Assembly: GCA_016271365.2 (NCBI GenBank)
Contig: CM057453.1
Coordinates: forward strand, 500,253,001-500,317,000
Length of the DNA: 64,000 nt
Origin: Neoceratodus forsteri
Taxonomy: Eukaryota; Chordata; Ceratodontiformes; Ceratodontidae
Direction of reading: 5' to 3'
Shown here: piece by piece, positions 44,295 through 54,320 of the stretch
Position numbering within the stretch: the stretch's first letter is position 1
Layout: the number at the start of each line of letters is the position of its first letter
The notes under the pieces: model-generated
Databases searched by the model: none
Told to the model about the DNA's origin: nothing
What the model saw: the letters and a program-made list of their open reading frames with translations, nothing else
Program-made: the position numbers and the translations under genes

Positions 44295-44480
44295 CAGGCA
44301 CGCCGACCTCGGGTCGGCTCGGTCGGGGACCGCTTCCCAGGTCTCCCGCTTGGAGGAGAAGTCCTGACGCTGAGGGAAATGCTGAAGGGAAATCCCAAAG
44401 GTGGACAGCCAGGGGGAGATTGAAATGGGACGGCCCCGATCGTGACGGGTTTTCCCCTGGGCTCCGAGCGGCGCTGATCT

Positions 44481-44486
44481 GTAAGT
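44481..44486 (+). promoter_or_regulatory. Candidate splice donor in the ERV leader
   Basis: CT/GTAAGT consensus between the primer site and gag, where simple retroviruses place the donor for the env message. No acceptor was identified with confidence. Confidence 0.45.
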
Positions 44487-44716
44487 ACCTTTTGCCTTTT
44501 GGGACGCTGCATGTTATAAAGAATGAGTCAAACTGTAACTAAAGTTGAAAATTGCTTGTATAAGTTGTAACTGATATCAGGATAGCTTGAATCTGAAATA
44601 GTGACAAAAGTAGCTATAAGTCTGAGCCTGAAATAGTGGCAATAGGGACTAGGCGCCATAAAGTAAACCGGTAAACAAGTAAACAGGGACGTTTGAGTCT
44701 GCCTTGAGGGGGGGAC

Positions 44717-44880
44717 AGCAACAGAACCTTTCAGTAGGTTGAGTGCCCCAGCAACAGAACCTTTCAGTAGGTTGAGCGCCCCAGCAACAGAACCTTTCAG
44801 TAGGTTGAGCGCCCCAGCAACAGAACCTTTCAGTAGGTTGAGCGCCCCAGCAACAGAACCTTTCAGTGGGTTGAGCGCCT
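44717..44880 (+). repeat. Five 33-bp tandem repeats in the ERV leader
   Basis: Unit agcaacagaacctttcagta plus ggttgagcgcccc. Copies start at 44717, 44750, 44783, 44816 and 44849, nearly identical (one T/C, one A/G difference, last copy ending in t). The antisense frame reads as an 11-residue repeat, which is simply a result of the 33-bp period. The array lies about 140 bp upstream of gag, in the region where packaging signals and sometimes internal ribosome entry elements lie; no function can be assigned. Confidence 0.95.
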
Positions 44881-45021
44881 TTCAGAAACAAGGTAATAGG
44901 GTGTGAGGAGGGCAGGGCAACAGTAACTCCCAGTGGTTGTTTTTATCTTTTCTTTTTGATTTGCTCTTTTTGTGCGGGTTTCTTTTATTTGGGAGTACGA
45001 AATAAGGAGATATTGGTTAAA

Positions 45022-46870
45022 ATGGGGAAGGGGCACAGCAAAATAAGCAGAAAACAAGGAGCCTCCGTGGGTTGCCTCCGCCCCATGAAATGCATGCTTG
45101 AAAATATGGAGAGGATACGGTCGCTGGAGGTAGGGCATTGGCATACACTGACGAGAGGACTGTTTCCTCACGGGACGTTCAGCATTGATGTGCTGAAAGA
45201 AGTAAGATTACTTTAGAGGAAAAGGAAAAACAAAGGAAAAGCCAAAGATAGATTGGACCAGGTTTCGTAGATGGGAGAAAGAAGCTGAGCGTAGGCAGGA
45301 GAGTCAAGCTAAGGGATTAATGATTAAGGAAAAGGAGACAAAAAAAGTAAAATTTGCTCGACATGACACTCCGCCACCATACAGACCACCGCCAAATGCG
45401 CCTCCACAGGACGCGCCACTAACGGTGGCGCCCCCAGCCCCTTATTGATCTTTGAGCGCCACCACAGGCGCCTCCTGCAGCTCCAGCGCCACCACCGGTG
45501 CCTCCTGCAGTTCCAGCACCAGCACCGGCGCCTCCTGTAGCCCCGGTGCAGCCCCCTTCAATACAACCTAGCTCCGGGGGTGCGGAAGGGGGGAAGAATC
45601 CTTTCCTCCCATTGACTCCAGCACCACCTAGCCCACCAAAACAGACACCTCAACAACACTCCCCGGAACCTCCGATTTTAACCCGAATCCTCCGTTGTGA
45701 ACTCACATAAGTAGTATAGCCACGCCATCGCACCGAGCTGAGCTTTATCCCTGGCATTGGTTCCTCCATGAAACCAAGCTCCAAAATACAGCCGTACTGC
45801 CAGCACCTCCAAATTCGCCAGCACCAGCCCTCCCAGCACCTCCCAACTCATGGTTATCACCTCCCAACGCACCAGCCCCACATACACTGCAAGAAACCCC
45901 TATGCGACCACCACAAGAGGAGACGGCAGCGGGGGGGGGGTGGCTCTTACAACCTGAGAACTAGGCAGGTGGTAGCTCAAATGCCTTTAATACAGTATCC
46001 CAACCCAAATGTGGCTGATGCAGCACAGAACCCCTATATAGAGGTAAATCGGCCATGGAATCCAGATGAACTTCGCGAAGCCCTGAAAGAAATCCCCAAG
46101 CCAAGAGATAACATTGAGGAATATGGAAAAAGAATTGAGAAATTTGACCCATATGTATAAGTTGTCAACCACTGAGGTTGAAGAGTGTTTTATCGACGTT
46201 GAAAGGGTCTGGGAAGAAGTAAAGGAGACTGGGACTCGGAAAAACCTAGAGAGCAAATGGAAGGTCAAGTAAATGCAGTTTTTGTAGCACTACGTGAAAA
46301 ATTTAAAAAAAAGTCACAGACTGGCCCCGAATAAAAAACACTAAGCAGGGACCCCATGAAACAGTACATGAGTACAAAGAGAGACTTGAGACTATATTTA
46401 AGCAATATTCGGGGCTGAGCCCAGACAACCCCGCTTACAAACACCAGTTGGGGATGGTATTCTGCTCAGGGTTGAGAGATCAGATCTGAACAGGAGTTCG
46501 ACTGTGTGCATAGGCTAGGAAATGAAGACTATGGCAGAGCTCATGCCATTCGCTGAACACGCTGAGAGGCAACAGCGTGAAACAAGGAGAAAACGAAGAA
46601 AAGTTGGAGAAGGCACAATTAATGTATTTTTGAAGGAGGAGGTCGAGGGGTAGAGGTGGTAAGGAGGAAGAGGAAAGGGACGAGGCGAGGACAGCAGGAG
46701 GTCTCCCTCAGAAGGACGGAACAGGACCGGGTCGAGGTGACTACACGAACTTTACTTGCTACACATGTGGGGACGAGGTCACATAACTCGCAACCTGCCT
46801 GAATAACCGGGACAAACCACCCAACCATATCCACTACCACCACCTCCGCCACAGGCTCGTGGGTTATGAT
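45022..46870 (+). pseudogene. gag: ERV gag
   Basis: Starts at the ATG at 45022 with MGKGHSK, a Met-Gly start fitting an N-myristoylated matrix protein. The early frame stops at 45216. A proline-rich region follows, with a PPPY late-domain motif (45371-45382) and long PAPAPP stretches to about 45660. The capsid part (45970-46160) has NPNVADAAQNPY and RPWNPDELREALKEI. The nucleocapsid near 46740-46800 shows a CYTCGD start and a decayed HITRN remainder, a damaged CCHC knuckle. Several stops and frameshifts; not functional. Gag forms the particle core. Confidence 0.85.
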
Positions 46871-46919
46871 TCCCAGCCAGATCCACCAACTTGGAGTTAT
46901 AGCAGCTAGGAATTAGCGG

Positions 46920-47272
46920 GGCAGCACCAGATACTTGTAAACACCTCACAGCATCCTACAGATACACCAGAATTGACTTTGATTATAAAGGGCAAGGAAT
47001 TCTCTTTTCTCATAGATACAGGTGCCTCAATGTCTGTAATCCAAGATGCTGAACTAAAACTACAACCAACAGGAAGGACTATTAAAACAGTTGGGGCGTC
47101 TGGAATTGAGATGCACGAAAAACTGACTGAACCGCTGGAGGTAAAGTGCAATGAGGCAACTCTTCATCATACCTTTTTGTATAGTGGTGTCTGCCCTGTA
47201 AACCTCATGGGACGGGATTTACTGGCCAAGCTCAATGCCCACATAATCTGCACAAAAGGGGTTGGAATTTAA
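46920..47272 (+). pseudogene. pro: ERV protease (retropepsin)
   Basis: An open stretch includes FSFLIDTGASMSVI (47005-47045), the retropepsin active-site motif with its catalytic D intact, the flap-like region and VNLMGRDLLAKLN (47200-47240), the second conserved block. The size of about 100 residues is normal. A retropepsin works as a dimer and processes the polyproteins. It precedes the RT in the gag-pro-pol order. The frame is open here but is not joined to an intact pol. Confidence 0.9.
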
Positions 47273-48625
47273 GTCCCAAGTAGCAGTTTATATCCCTTGT
47301 GTGCCATGGGTAATCACGATTGTTATACTGCTGGACATTAACAGCAGAAGAACAAATAAAGTGGCTGTTGAACTGGGCACAGGCAATAACATGTCATCTT
47401 CAAATACGAACTGAGCTACATTGTACTACTCACTACTCAAAGGAGAGGGATATTGAGTATGAATGTGGAGACTGGGAAAACAGCCCATAGAACAAACCCT
47501 GAATATTACTGAAATATCATTGACTGCAAATCGATGTGCAGCCGCGGTGGGACTTACCCGTAGACAGTGGAAAGTGTTTCAAGTGTCTAATTCATACCCA
47601 CATGTGTCATTAGCCAGGGACCCTCAATCCCTGGAAAGATTTGGGGCCATGGGTTAAGTGTATGAGACAAATGCATGACTGGTGTGGCAGGCGATAGGTG
47701 GACATCAGAGAAAGGAAAATGTGCAGAGTACATAATCAAGCGAAAGTAACAGTGCAAGTAGAAAAAAGAAAGTGAAAGTGAACAAGGAGGTTGGTAAGAA
47801 GCGAGAACAACTGCAGGGGCGAATTGGTTGGAACAGATTCCCCGCAGTTATGGGCAACGTCTAAGTATGATGTGGGATTAATAAAAATGCACGCCTTTGT
47901 CAGTGAAGCCAAAGTCCTCCTACCGACCTAATAAACATCAGTACCCACTAGGAAAAGAGGCGGAGGAAAGATAGCTCCAGTACATGCTGCACTAGTCGAG
48001 AAGGGGTTATAATTCCGTGCCCACATGCAACTGTGAACACTCAATATTACCAGTTAAGAGCAAATGGTACATACAGGTTTGTACAAGACCTAAGGGCAGT
48101 CAATGAGACAGTTCATGTAAGAACCCCAGTAGTCCCAAATCCTATAACTGTTTTGTCAGCTGTACCCCATGACAGTTGTTATTTCTCTGTGATAGACTTA
48201 GCAAATGCATTTTCAGTATTCCGTGGAACCAAACAGTCAGGAATGGTTTGCCTTTACATATAAAGGAAAAAGTGGGCGATGGACACGCATGCCACAAGGA
48301 TATCTGGAGTCACCAGTGGTGTTTTCCGCTCAGATGGCAAACTTATCTGCTTTTGTTGCCCCAGTAGTCAGTACCCTTGTCCAGTATGTGGGCGATTTGC
48401 TACTAGCATCCTCCAGTAAAGGCGTGTGAAAAAGACACTAGGGCACTCTTAGTTTTCTGGCCAACAATGGACACAAAGTGTCCAGAAAAAGTTACAATTA
48501 TGTAAAGAGCAGGTCAAGTATTTAGGCCATGTATTGTCCAGTACAGGAAGAAAATTAGCTCCAGAACGAATTGAGGCAGTAATGAAATTATAGGCACCAT
48601 CACTAAGCAGCAAATGATGTCCTTT
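47273..48625 (+). pseudogene. pol: ERV reverse transcriptase
   Basis: The N-terminal part up to about 48000 is badly broken. Recognisable palm motifs: TYRFVQDLRAVNE (48069-48110), FSVIDLANAF (48183-48215, first catalytic D kept), a GRWTRMPQGYLESPVVFSAQ stretch (about 48270-48335) and QYVGDLLLAS (48381-48412), where the YVDD motif reads YVGD. Loss of that D would abolish polymerisation even without the frameshifts at about 48230 and 48425. Confidence 0.9.
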
Positions 48626-49860
48626 AGGCATGACCGGCTACTGCAGAGCCTGGATAATAGATTATGCCTCACTAGCACAGCCCTCCATGAAGCCATGTAT
48701 GAAAAAAATGCAAATGCATGAAGAAATCCAGTGGACAGAAGGACTGGAAGAGTCCTTTAACACCCTAAAAAAGGTGCTGGCCACAGCCCCCTGTTTAGGT
48801 CTGCCGGACTACAATAAACCATTTGACCTATTTGTAAATGGGAAAAGTGGATACATGTCTGCAGTCCTAACCCAGAGACACGGGGACGCCCGTCATCCAA
48901 TAGCCTATTATTCAAAGCGCTTAGATTCTGTGGTGTGCAGAATGGTGTCGTGCTTGCAGTCTGTTGCAGCTGCCACAGAGGCAGTACTGGCTTGCTTGGA
49001 CTTAGTGGGTTTCTCTTCTCTTACTGTGTATGTGCCACATGCTGTCCATTCTATCATTTTGCAGGCTCGCACAGCGCATATAACACCTGCTCGGCTACTG
49101 CAATATTAGAATGTTTTACTAACCATGTCTAATGTAACTTTAAAGAGATGTACCATATTAAACCCGGCAACCCTCATGCCCACAACTGACGAGGGGGAGG
49201 AACATGACTGTGGTCAAGTAATAGATTTAGATTGTAAACCCCGACCAGATATTACCGACGTACCCATAGTAAATGCTGACGTAGAGTTTTTCGTAGATGG
49301 GTCAGCCCAGAGAAATGAGCAAGGAAACCCTTCGGGGGGTTACGCGGTGTGCACAACAAATGACCTTGTGGAAAGTGCGAAACTGTCCCCACGAACGTCA
49401 GCCCAAGCTGCTGAATTAATTGCATTGACAAGGGCCTACATATTAGCAGAGGGGAAGACGGTCAACATCTATACTAACAGTCGTTACGCATTTGGGGTAG
49501 CCCATGACTTTGGTACACTGTGGAAGCATAGAGGTTTTTTGACAGCTGCTGGGAAACCTATAGCGCATGCGAATTTGGTAAAAGACCTGCTGGAAGCAGT
49601 ACAAAAACCAAAACAAATTGCCATTGTTAAATGTCAAGCTCACACTTCTCTTACAGATCCTGTATCGCTTGAAAATGCACGCGCGGATGCGGCCATGAAG
49701 GAAGCGGCCCTTTCTGGTAATGTCCCAAAGTTATTAATGTTGTCTGATACTACAGATACTACTAACCAACTGAATTTATTTTCAACTACAAATGTAATAA
49801 CGTTGCAACAATCAGCTAGTCCTAAAGAAAAGCAAAACTGGCAAACAAATTGTAAATATA
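48626..49860 (+). pseudogene. pol: ERV RT connection and RNase H
   Basis: Connection: GYCRAWIIDYASLAQP, WTEGLEESFNTLKKVLATAP, LGLPDYNKPFDLFV and VLTQRHGD with PIAYYSKRLD (48630-48930). RNase H: VEFFVDGSAQRNEQGNPSGG (49280-49345), AQAAELIALTRA (about 49405), VNIYTNSRYAFGVAHDF (49462-49512), KCQAHT (49630) and ENARADAAMKEAA. The domain is open over 287 codons (49125-49988). Of the catalytic residues D, E, D and D, the third is changed: YTNSRYAF instead of the usual TDSRYAF. Confidence 0.92.
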
Positions 49861-50932
49861 ATGGAAATACAAAGGTATGGATAGGGTCTGATGGCAGACT
49901 TTGTCTGCCCTCAGCTATTTCCCTTTTGGGAACTGGCTCATGGAGCCGACCACGTCTCAAAAAGTGGAATAATAAATCTTGTAAATAAATATTGGTATGT
50001 AGTTGGCTTTACTGTATATGCTAATGAATATTGTAAGAAATGTATTATTTGCATACAAAACAATTTTGGAGAGGACTGCAGGTAACCCCTCTGCCCATCC
50101 TTCTCCAACAGGACCATCTGAACATCTGATAATGGATTTTATTGAATTAAACCCATGTGAGGGGTATAAATATTGTCTTGTAATTGTGGACATGTTCTCC
50201 AAATGGGTAGAGGCTTTCCCAGTCAGAAGAGCCACAGCTTGCACAGTAGCAAAGGCTCTAATTCGGGAAATTATTCCGCGGTGGGGCATTCCCACCAGAT
50301 TATCTAGCGATAATGGGTCACATTTCTGTAACGAAGTGATCAAAACCTTATGTGAAGCTTTACAGGTAGACCTCAAATTGCACTGTGCTTATCACCCTCA
50401 ATCAGGTGGCGCGGTAAAAGAGCAAATCAGACCCTTAAGTAAAGTTAACAAAAATGATGGCGAAAACTGGTCTTAGCTGGGTGAAAGCACTGCCTCTGGC
50501 ACTTATGAGTATGAGAGGCAGGCCGGCGCATGAGGTTATCACCTCATGAGATTTTAATGGGAAGGCCTCTCGAGATGACAAATACCCCATTCCCACAAAA
50601 CAGAATCACCTTGCATGGGGTGGATAATGAAATAATTGCATATTGTTTATCCCTTAATGCTGTTCTGAGATCTCTCTATCCTAGGGTGAAAGCTGTGCTT
50701 CCAGTTCCCTTGGAGGGACCCCTGCATAGAATACAGCCAGGAGACTTCGTGGTTATTAAGGACTTCCGAAGAAAGAAGTGGTGCGCCCCGAGGTGGCGAG
50801 GACCGTTTCAAGTGCTCCTGACTACCGCCACTGCCATAAAGATCGCGGAGAAAGAGACGTGGATTCATGCATCTCATTGTCGCCTGGTGACAGCCTCTAC
50901 AGTCAATACCATTGAACAGTGAACTGAGCAAC
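49861..50932 (+). pseudogene. pol: ERV integrase
   Basis: Zinc-binding N-terminus in shifted frames (LAHGADHVSKSGIINLVNKY and KKCIICIQNN; 49920-50065), so the HHCC elements are visible. Core: LIMDFIELNPCEGYKYCLVI (50130-50180), SSDNGSHF (50308-50330), AYHPQSGGAVKEQI (50390-50425); the D, D and E of the catalytic triad can be placed. C-terminal part: [35 protein letters not shown] and WIHASHCRL (50530-50895), the GPY/F-type module of gamma and epsilon retroviruses. A stop at 50476 and frame changes break it. Confidence 0.92.
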
Positions 50933-50933
50933 C

Positions 50934-52344
50934 ATGAATATTAGTATTGTTCAATTTTCGTTTGGACTATCGCTGCTATTGGTACTTCTACTATGGGGCT
51001 CTGAATACAATGGGGGCAACTGCTCCCGCCGCAGTACAGAGCCATTGCACACTACAAACACTTGGTGGACTTTAATGAACTTACATGCTAATAATGCAAA
51101 TGTCTCTGATTGCTATGTATGCACTAGCTCTCCCTTCTCTGCAGCCGTAGGGCTCCATCTAAAACAAAACCTGTAAATAGCACTGAGGCCAGCAAGATTC
51201 TCAGTGCCATCAGGGAAGGAACATCACTAATGCCCCAAATTATGCTACAAAGTAAAAAACCTAACTGTGTTTCGAGGGCACAACTTTGCTGCAGTACAGC
51301 CACCAAATGATACCAATGTGTCCAACCCGTTGTATCTAGGCGTTAGACAGCAAAATATATCAGCCAGGCTCTGCCTGTGTAATGAGGCAACTAACACGAG
51401 TTCAGCGCCACTGGAATGGTCCATTTGCCAATATTGTAGGCACTACAACAGCACCACCAAGTCGAGTCCACCATAACCAACTGCTCTCAAGCAGATGCCC
51501 CCCACAATACATCCTGATTTCACTGCGTGGGCAGTCTGTCAGAGTCTATACTGGGTATGCGGGAGATAGGGCTTATCTTTTCTACCTGTGGGTGGACGGG
51601 CTGCTGCTATCTAGCCACACTCCACCCTCGACCCATGTATATGTGTACAATGCATCTGCTATACATCAGCGTGCAGGCTATGTGAATCAAGTGCAAAAAA
51701 GGGAGGTGCCGGACGCAAATAAACGTGTCCCAGTGGGAAAAAAATTGGGGGCAGGAATCTTCCCATGGTGAGGTGTTGTTCAAAACATGCATTACATTGA
51801 CCAGTTAAGCTATGAGTTGAAAACATTAATCAATAATACCTTGCAATCAACTGCCTTGCTAACAGCTAAAATTAAGGCCCTTAGAATCGTAGCTTTGCAA
51901 AATAGAGCTGCACTTGATTATGTATTAGCCTTGCAAGGTGGGGTGTATGCCATTATAGGAGAGGAATGCTGCACCTATATACCAAATAACTCCCAAGAAC
52001 TTGAACAAGTGATTGAGGGAATACGAACGCTGCAACAGCGTGTTATTAGCGAACATGCACCTGTATCACAGGGCTGGGATCTTTGGACGTGGTTAACCAG
52101 TATCTTTGGAGACTGGGGAGCCACACTGCTCCATGAGGTGGCAGCCATAGTGATTATAATTTTGACCCTGTGGCTTGTGACAGTTTTAATCAAACTTCTC
52201 TGCCGGTGCATGTGTGCCGCTGTTACCTCCCCTAACAAGGCCCATCTCCATCCTTTGCTGCAGCCAGATAATGAAAAATTGCCTGAACACTTTGATAAAG
52301 GGGTGTTTCCCTTCGCCAATAAATCAGAAATTCCCATGGTCTAG
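50934..52344 (+). pseudogene. env: ERV envelope (SU and TM relic)
   Basis: Begins at the ATG at 50934 with a hydrophobic signal-like stretch (SFGLSLLLVLLLWG) and has a CYVC motif (51115) where class I SU proteins usually have CWLC-like motifs. The SU is then broken by stops and frame changes (51177-51780). The TM part is open from 51787 to 52344: heptad-rich helix, an immunosuppressive-domain-like LQNRAALDYVLALQ (51895-51938), EECC at 51961-51972 (the first cysteine of the CX6CC pattern is missing) and a membrane anchor (about 52150-52210), with a long cytoplasmic tail. Envelope mediates entry; this one is inactive. Confidence 0.9.
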
Positions 52345-52361
52345 TGTTAATACAGAGTATC

Positions 52362-52375
52362 AAAAGGGGGGAGAA
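52362..52375 (+). promoter_or_regulatory. ERV polypurine tract
   Basis: AAAAGGGGGGAGAA directly before the 3' LTR start TGTAGTAG, the usual plus-strand primer site. Confidence 0.93.
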
Positions 52376-52776
52376 TGTAGTAGAAATTTCTGAGTTCATG
52401 CTAGTATATGCTGTTACAGGGTTACAGAATGTCACTGAGGTTATTTGAGGTACATTTGTAGAAGCAGAAAGCAAGATAAAACTGGATAGAACTGGTTGTA
52501 ACAGCCTAAAGAGGAACTAACTGTCAGAAACCAAAACCATATTAGGAAGTTGTTGACAGCAGTTCTTGGAATTAAATAGTAGTTCTTGGAATTAAATACT
52601 CATTTCATTGGAATTAACAACGCCTTAATAATAAGTGTATATAAGTAATTGACTAATGAAACTCAGAAAGCCTTGCATGTTGTTGGAAGCAGACTCCCAT
52701 ATGCATATGTAATAAACCATTCTTCATACTATGCAGTGGCCCTGAGTCTAATTTTTTAAACTAAAGTGTAGAAGAA
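52376..52776 (+). repeat. ERV 3' LTR, main part (remaining 18 bp at 58520-58537)
   Basis: Matches the 5' LTR from TGTAGTAG to gtagaagaa at 52776. The last bases (tatattttttccacgaca) are found at 58520-58537 beyond DIRS-D. TATA box at 52638-52645, aataaa at 52711-52716. All 11 substitutions against the 5' LTR have G or C in the 5' copy and A or T here. Confidence 0.95.
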
Positions 52777-52782
52777 ATACAG

Positions 52783-53037
52783 GTTACTCACCTGTAACAG
52801 GAGTTCTAGGAATGGTATATGTTGTTCATCCACACTCATTGGCAGTATCCTTGCCGCTTTAAATCTTGCGGAAGGTCTTCAAGCTTGCTCCTCCCACCCA
52901 CCGGGTGGTATAACTCTCGGCTCCGCGCCAGCGCCCAGATCTGGCCGCTGGAAGCTCAGGTTGTCTTGTCGAGCAGAGGAGGTGGGTGGGTCGTGTGGAT
53001 GAACAACATACCATTCCTAGAACTCCTGTTACAAGTG
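52783..53037. repeat. DIRS-D 3' terminal repeat with internal complementary region
   Basis: The left terminal stretch acctgtaacaggagttctag (52793) recurs inverted as ctagaactcctgttacaagt (53018-53037), and tatgttgttcatccacac recurs inverted as gtgtggatgaacaacat (52992-53008). The pairs form a large hairpin of about 250 bp. A further direct copy of the terminal block (atatgttgttctatccacactcattggcag) lies at 53062-53092, next to the recombinase end. Direct and inverted copies of the ends side by side are what the DIRS circular-junction model predicts. Confidence 0.85.
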
Positions 53038-53095
53038 ATAATCTGTTCTAGAGGTACATGAATATGTTGTTCTATCCACACTCATTGGCAGACTC

Positions 53096-54320
53096 CTAGC
53101 AGTTCTCGGGAGGAAGGGAGGCAAGACACACACCCCAATACTTACTTGGGAAAGAGACTGGAGAACCGAGGCCCCAAAACCAGCATCCGGCGTGACTCAA
53201 GGTCGATGTGGTAATGGGTAATAAAGGTGTTTGCTGACTTCCAGGTAGCAGCCCTGCAGATTTCCTGGATGGGGCGTCCCTGGAAGCAGCCACCGTTGCA
53301 GCAGTATGGCGGGTAGAATGAGCTCTTATCCCTCTGGGGGCTCCATGCCCCTAACTTATAGCAGAGATCTATGCAGGAGGTTACCCACCTGCTTATCGTC
53401 CACAGCTGCAGGTCTGCAATCTCTGCGGCTTCAGCGTGGTGACAAACAGCTGGCGAACCTCTCCCGAATTTCAGCCGTCGCTCCTTATAATAAGCCCTTC
53501 TAGGGTCAGAGTATGGAGCCTATATTAGACCCTCAGAGGTGTGATTGGGGTCAGAACACGGCAGGTCAACACCTGGTTAAGAGTGAAACTCCGACACCAC
53601 CTCGGAGGAATTTGGGTGGGCGCCAGGACAGCCTTGTCCCTGTGAAGACCAGGTAAGGGGCACAGATGGAAAGCGCCTGGGCTCTCCCATCCTTCTAGCT
53701 GGCGTGATAGCCACCAAGAAGGCGATCTTCCACGACAGGTGAGAGAGAGCACACCTGTGCATAGGTTCGAAATAAACGCCCGCCAGGCTTTGCCAGTACC
53801 AGCAGTGATCCACGGAGGTGAGGTTCCCGCACTGGAGAAATGTGATCAAGGCCTTTGAAAAAGCGTAGAACCACCTTCTCCTGCACACCGACTGCTTCCG
53901 GCCCGCGCCCGGTAGCAGAGATGGCACAGGTGCTGTAGGGTGGATGAGACCTAAGACCCTTGACTAGAAAGGGACCATAAATAGTCCAAGATGCTTGCCA
54001 GGAACAGGAGGAAGGGTCAAGCCCTTGCCCTGACACCAAATGGAAAACCTTTTCCATTTGAAGGCATAGCATTTTCTGGTGGAAACTCCTGCAGGGACGC
54101 CTCAACTACATTGAGGACCTCGTGGGAAGACCAAGCCTGGAACTCTGGCAGCTCAGGAACCAGGCCGTCCCAGGTGCAGGGATTGGGTCGGATGGAACAC
54201 CTTCCCTGATTGACTGAAAGCAGAGTCCGGGCGAGCTGGAAGCTTCTGCGTGAGTCCTGGAGCTGAGACTGAGGAGATCTGGGTACCAGAACTGGCGAGG
54301 CCAGTCTGGGGCTATCAGAA
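53096..54320 (-). pseudogene. DIRS-D tyrosine recombinase
   Basis: Minus strand. The core-binding region (54320-53930) is in two frames and includes FLSCQSSRLGLPTRS. The catalytic domain includes LSHLSWKIAFLVAITPARRM (about 53690-53750), EVVSEFHS (about 53580) and, in another frame, AATWKSANTFITHYHIDLES (53200-53260), with the nucleophile Y kept. The first arginine is probably in ITPARRM. Frameshifts occur at about 53570 and 53290. The same motifs are better seen in DIRS-B. Confidence 0.8.

Noticed and set aside
44717..44880. CRISPR-like array
   Set aside because: The repeats are contiguous with no unique spacers, and the context is a vertebrate retrovirus leader.
44649..44891. Antisense frame with a four-fold 11-residue repeat (GAQPTERFCCW)
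   Set aside because: It is the translation of the 33-bp DNA repeat in the ERV leader, where 33 is a multiple of 3. No independent coding evidence.
45498..45710. Proline-rich small protein
   Set aside because: Lies inside the proline-rich part of ERV gag after the PPPY motif; it is a piece of the broken gag, not a separate gene.
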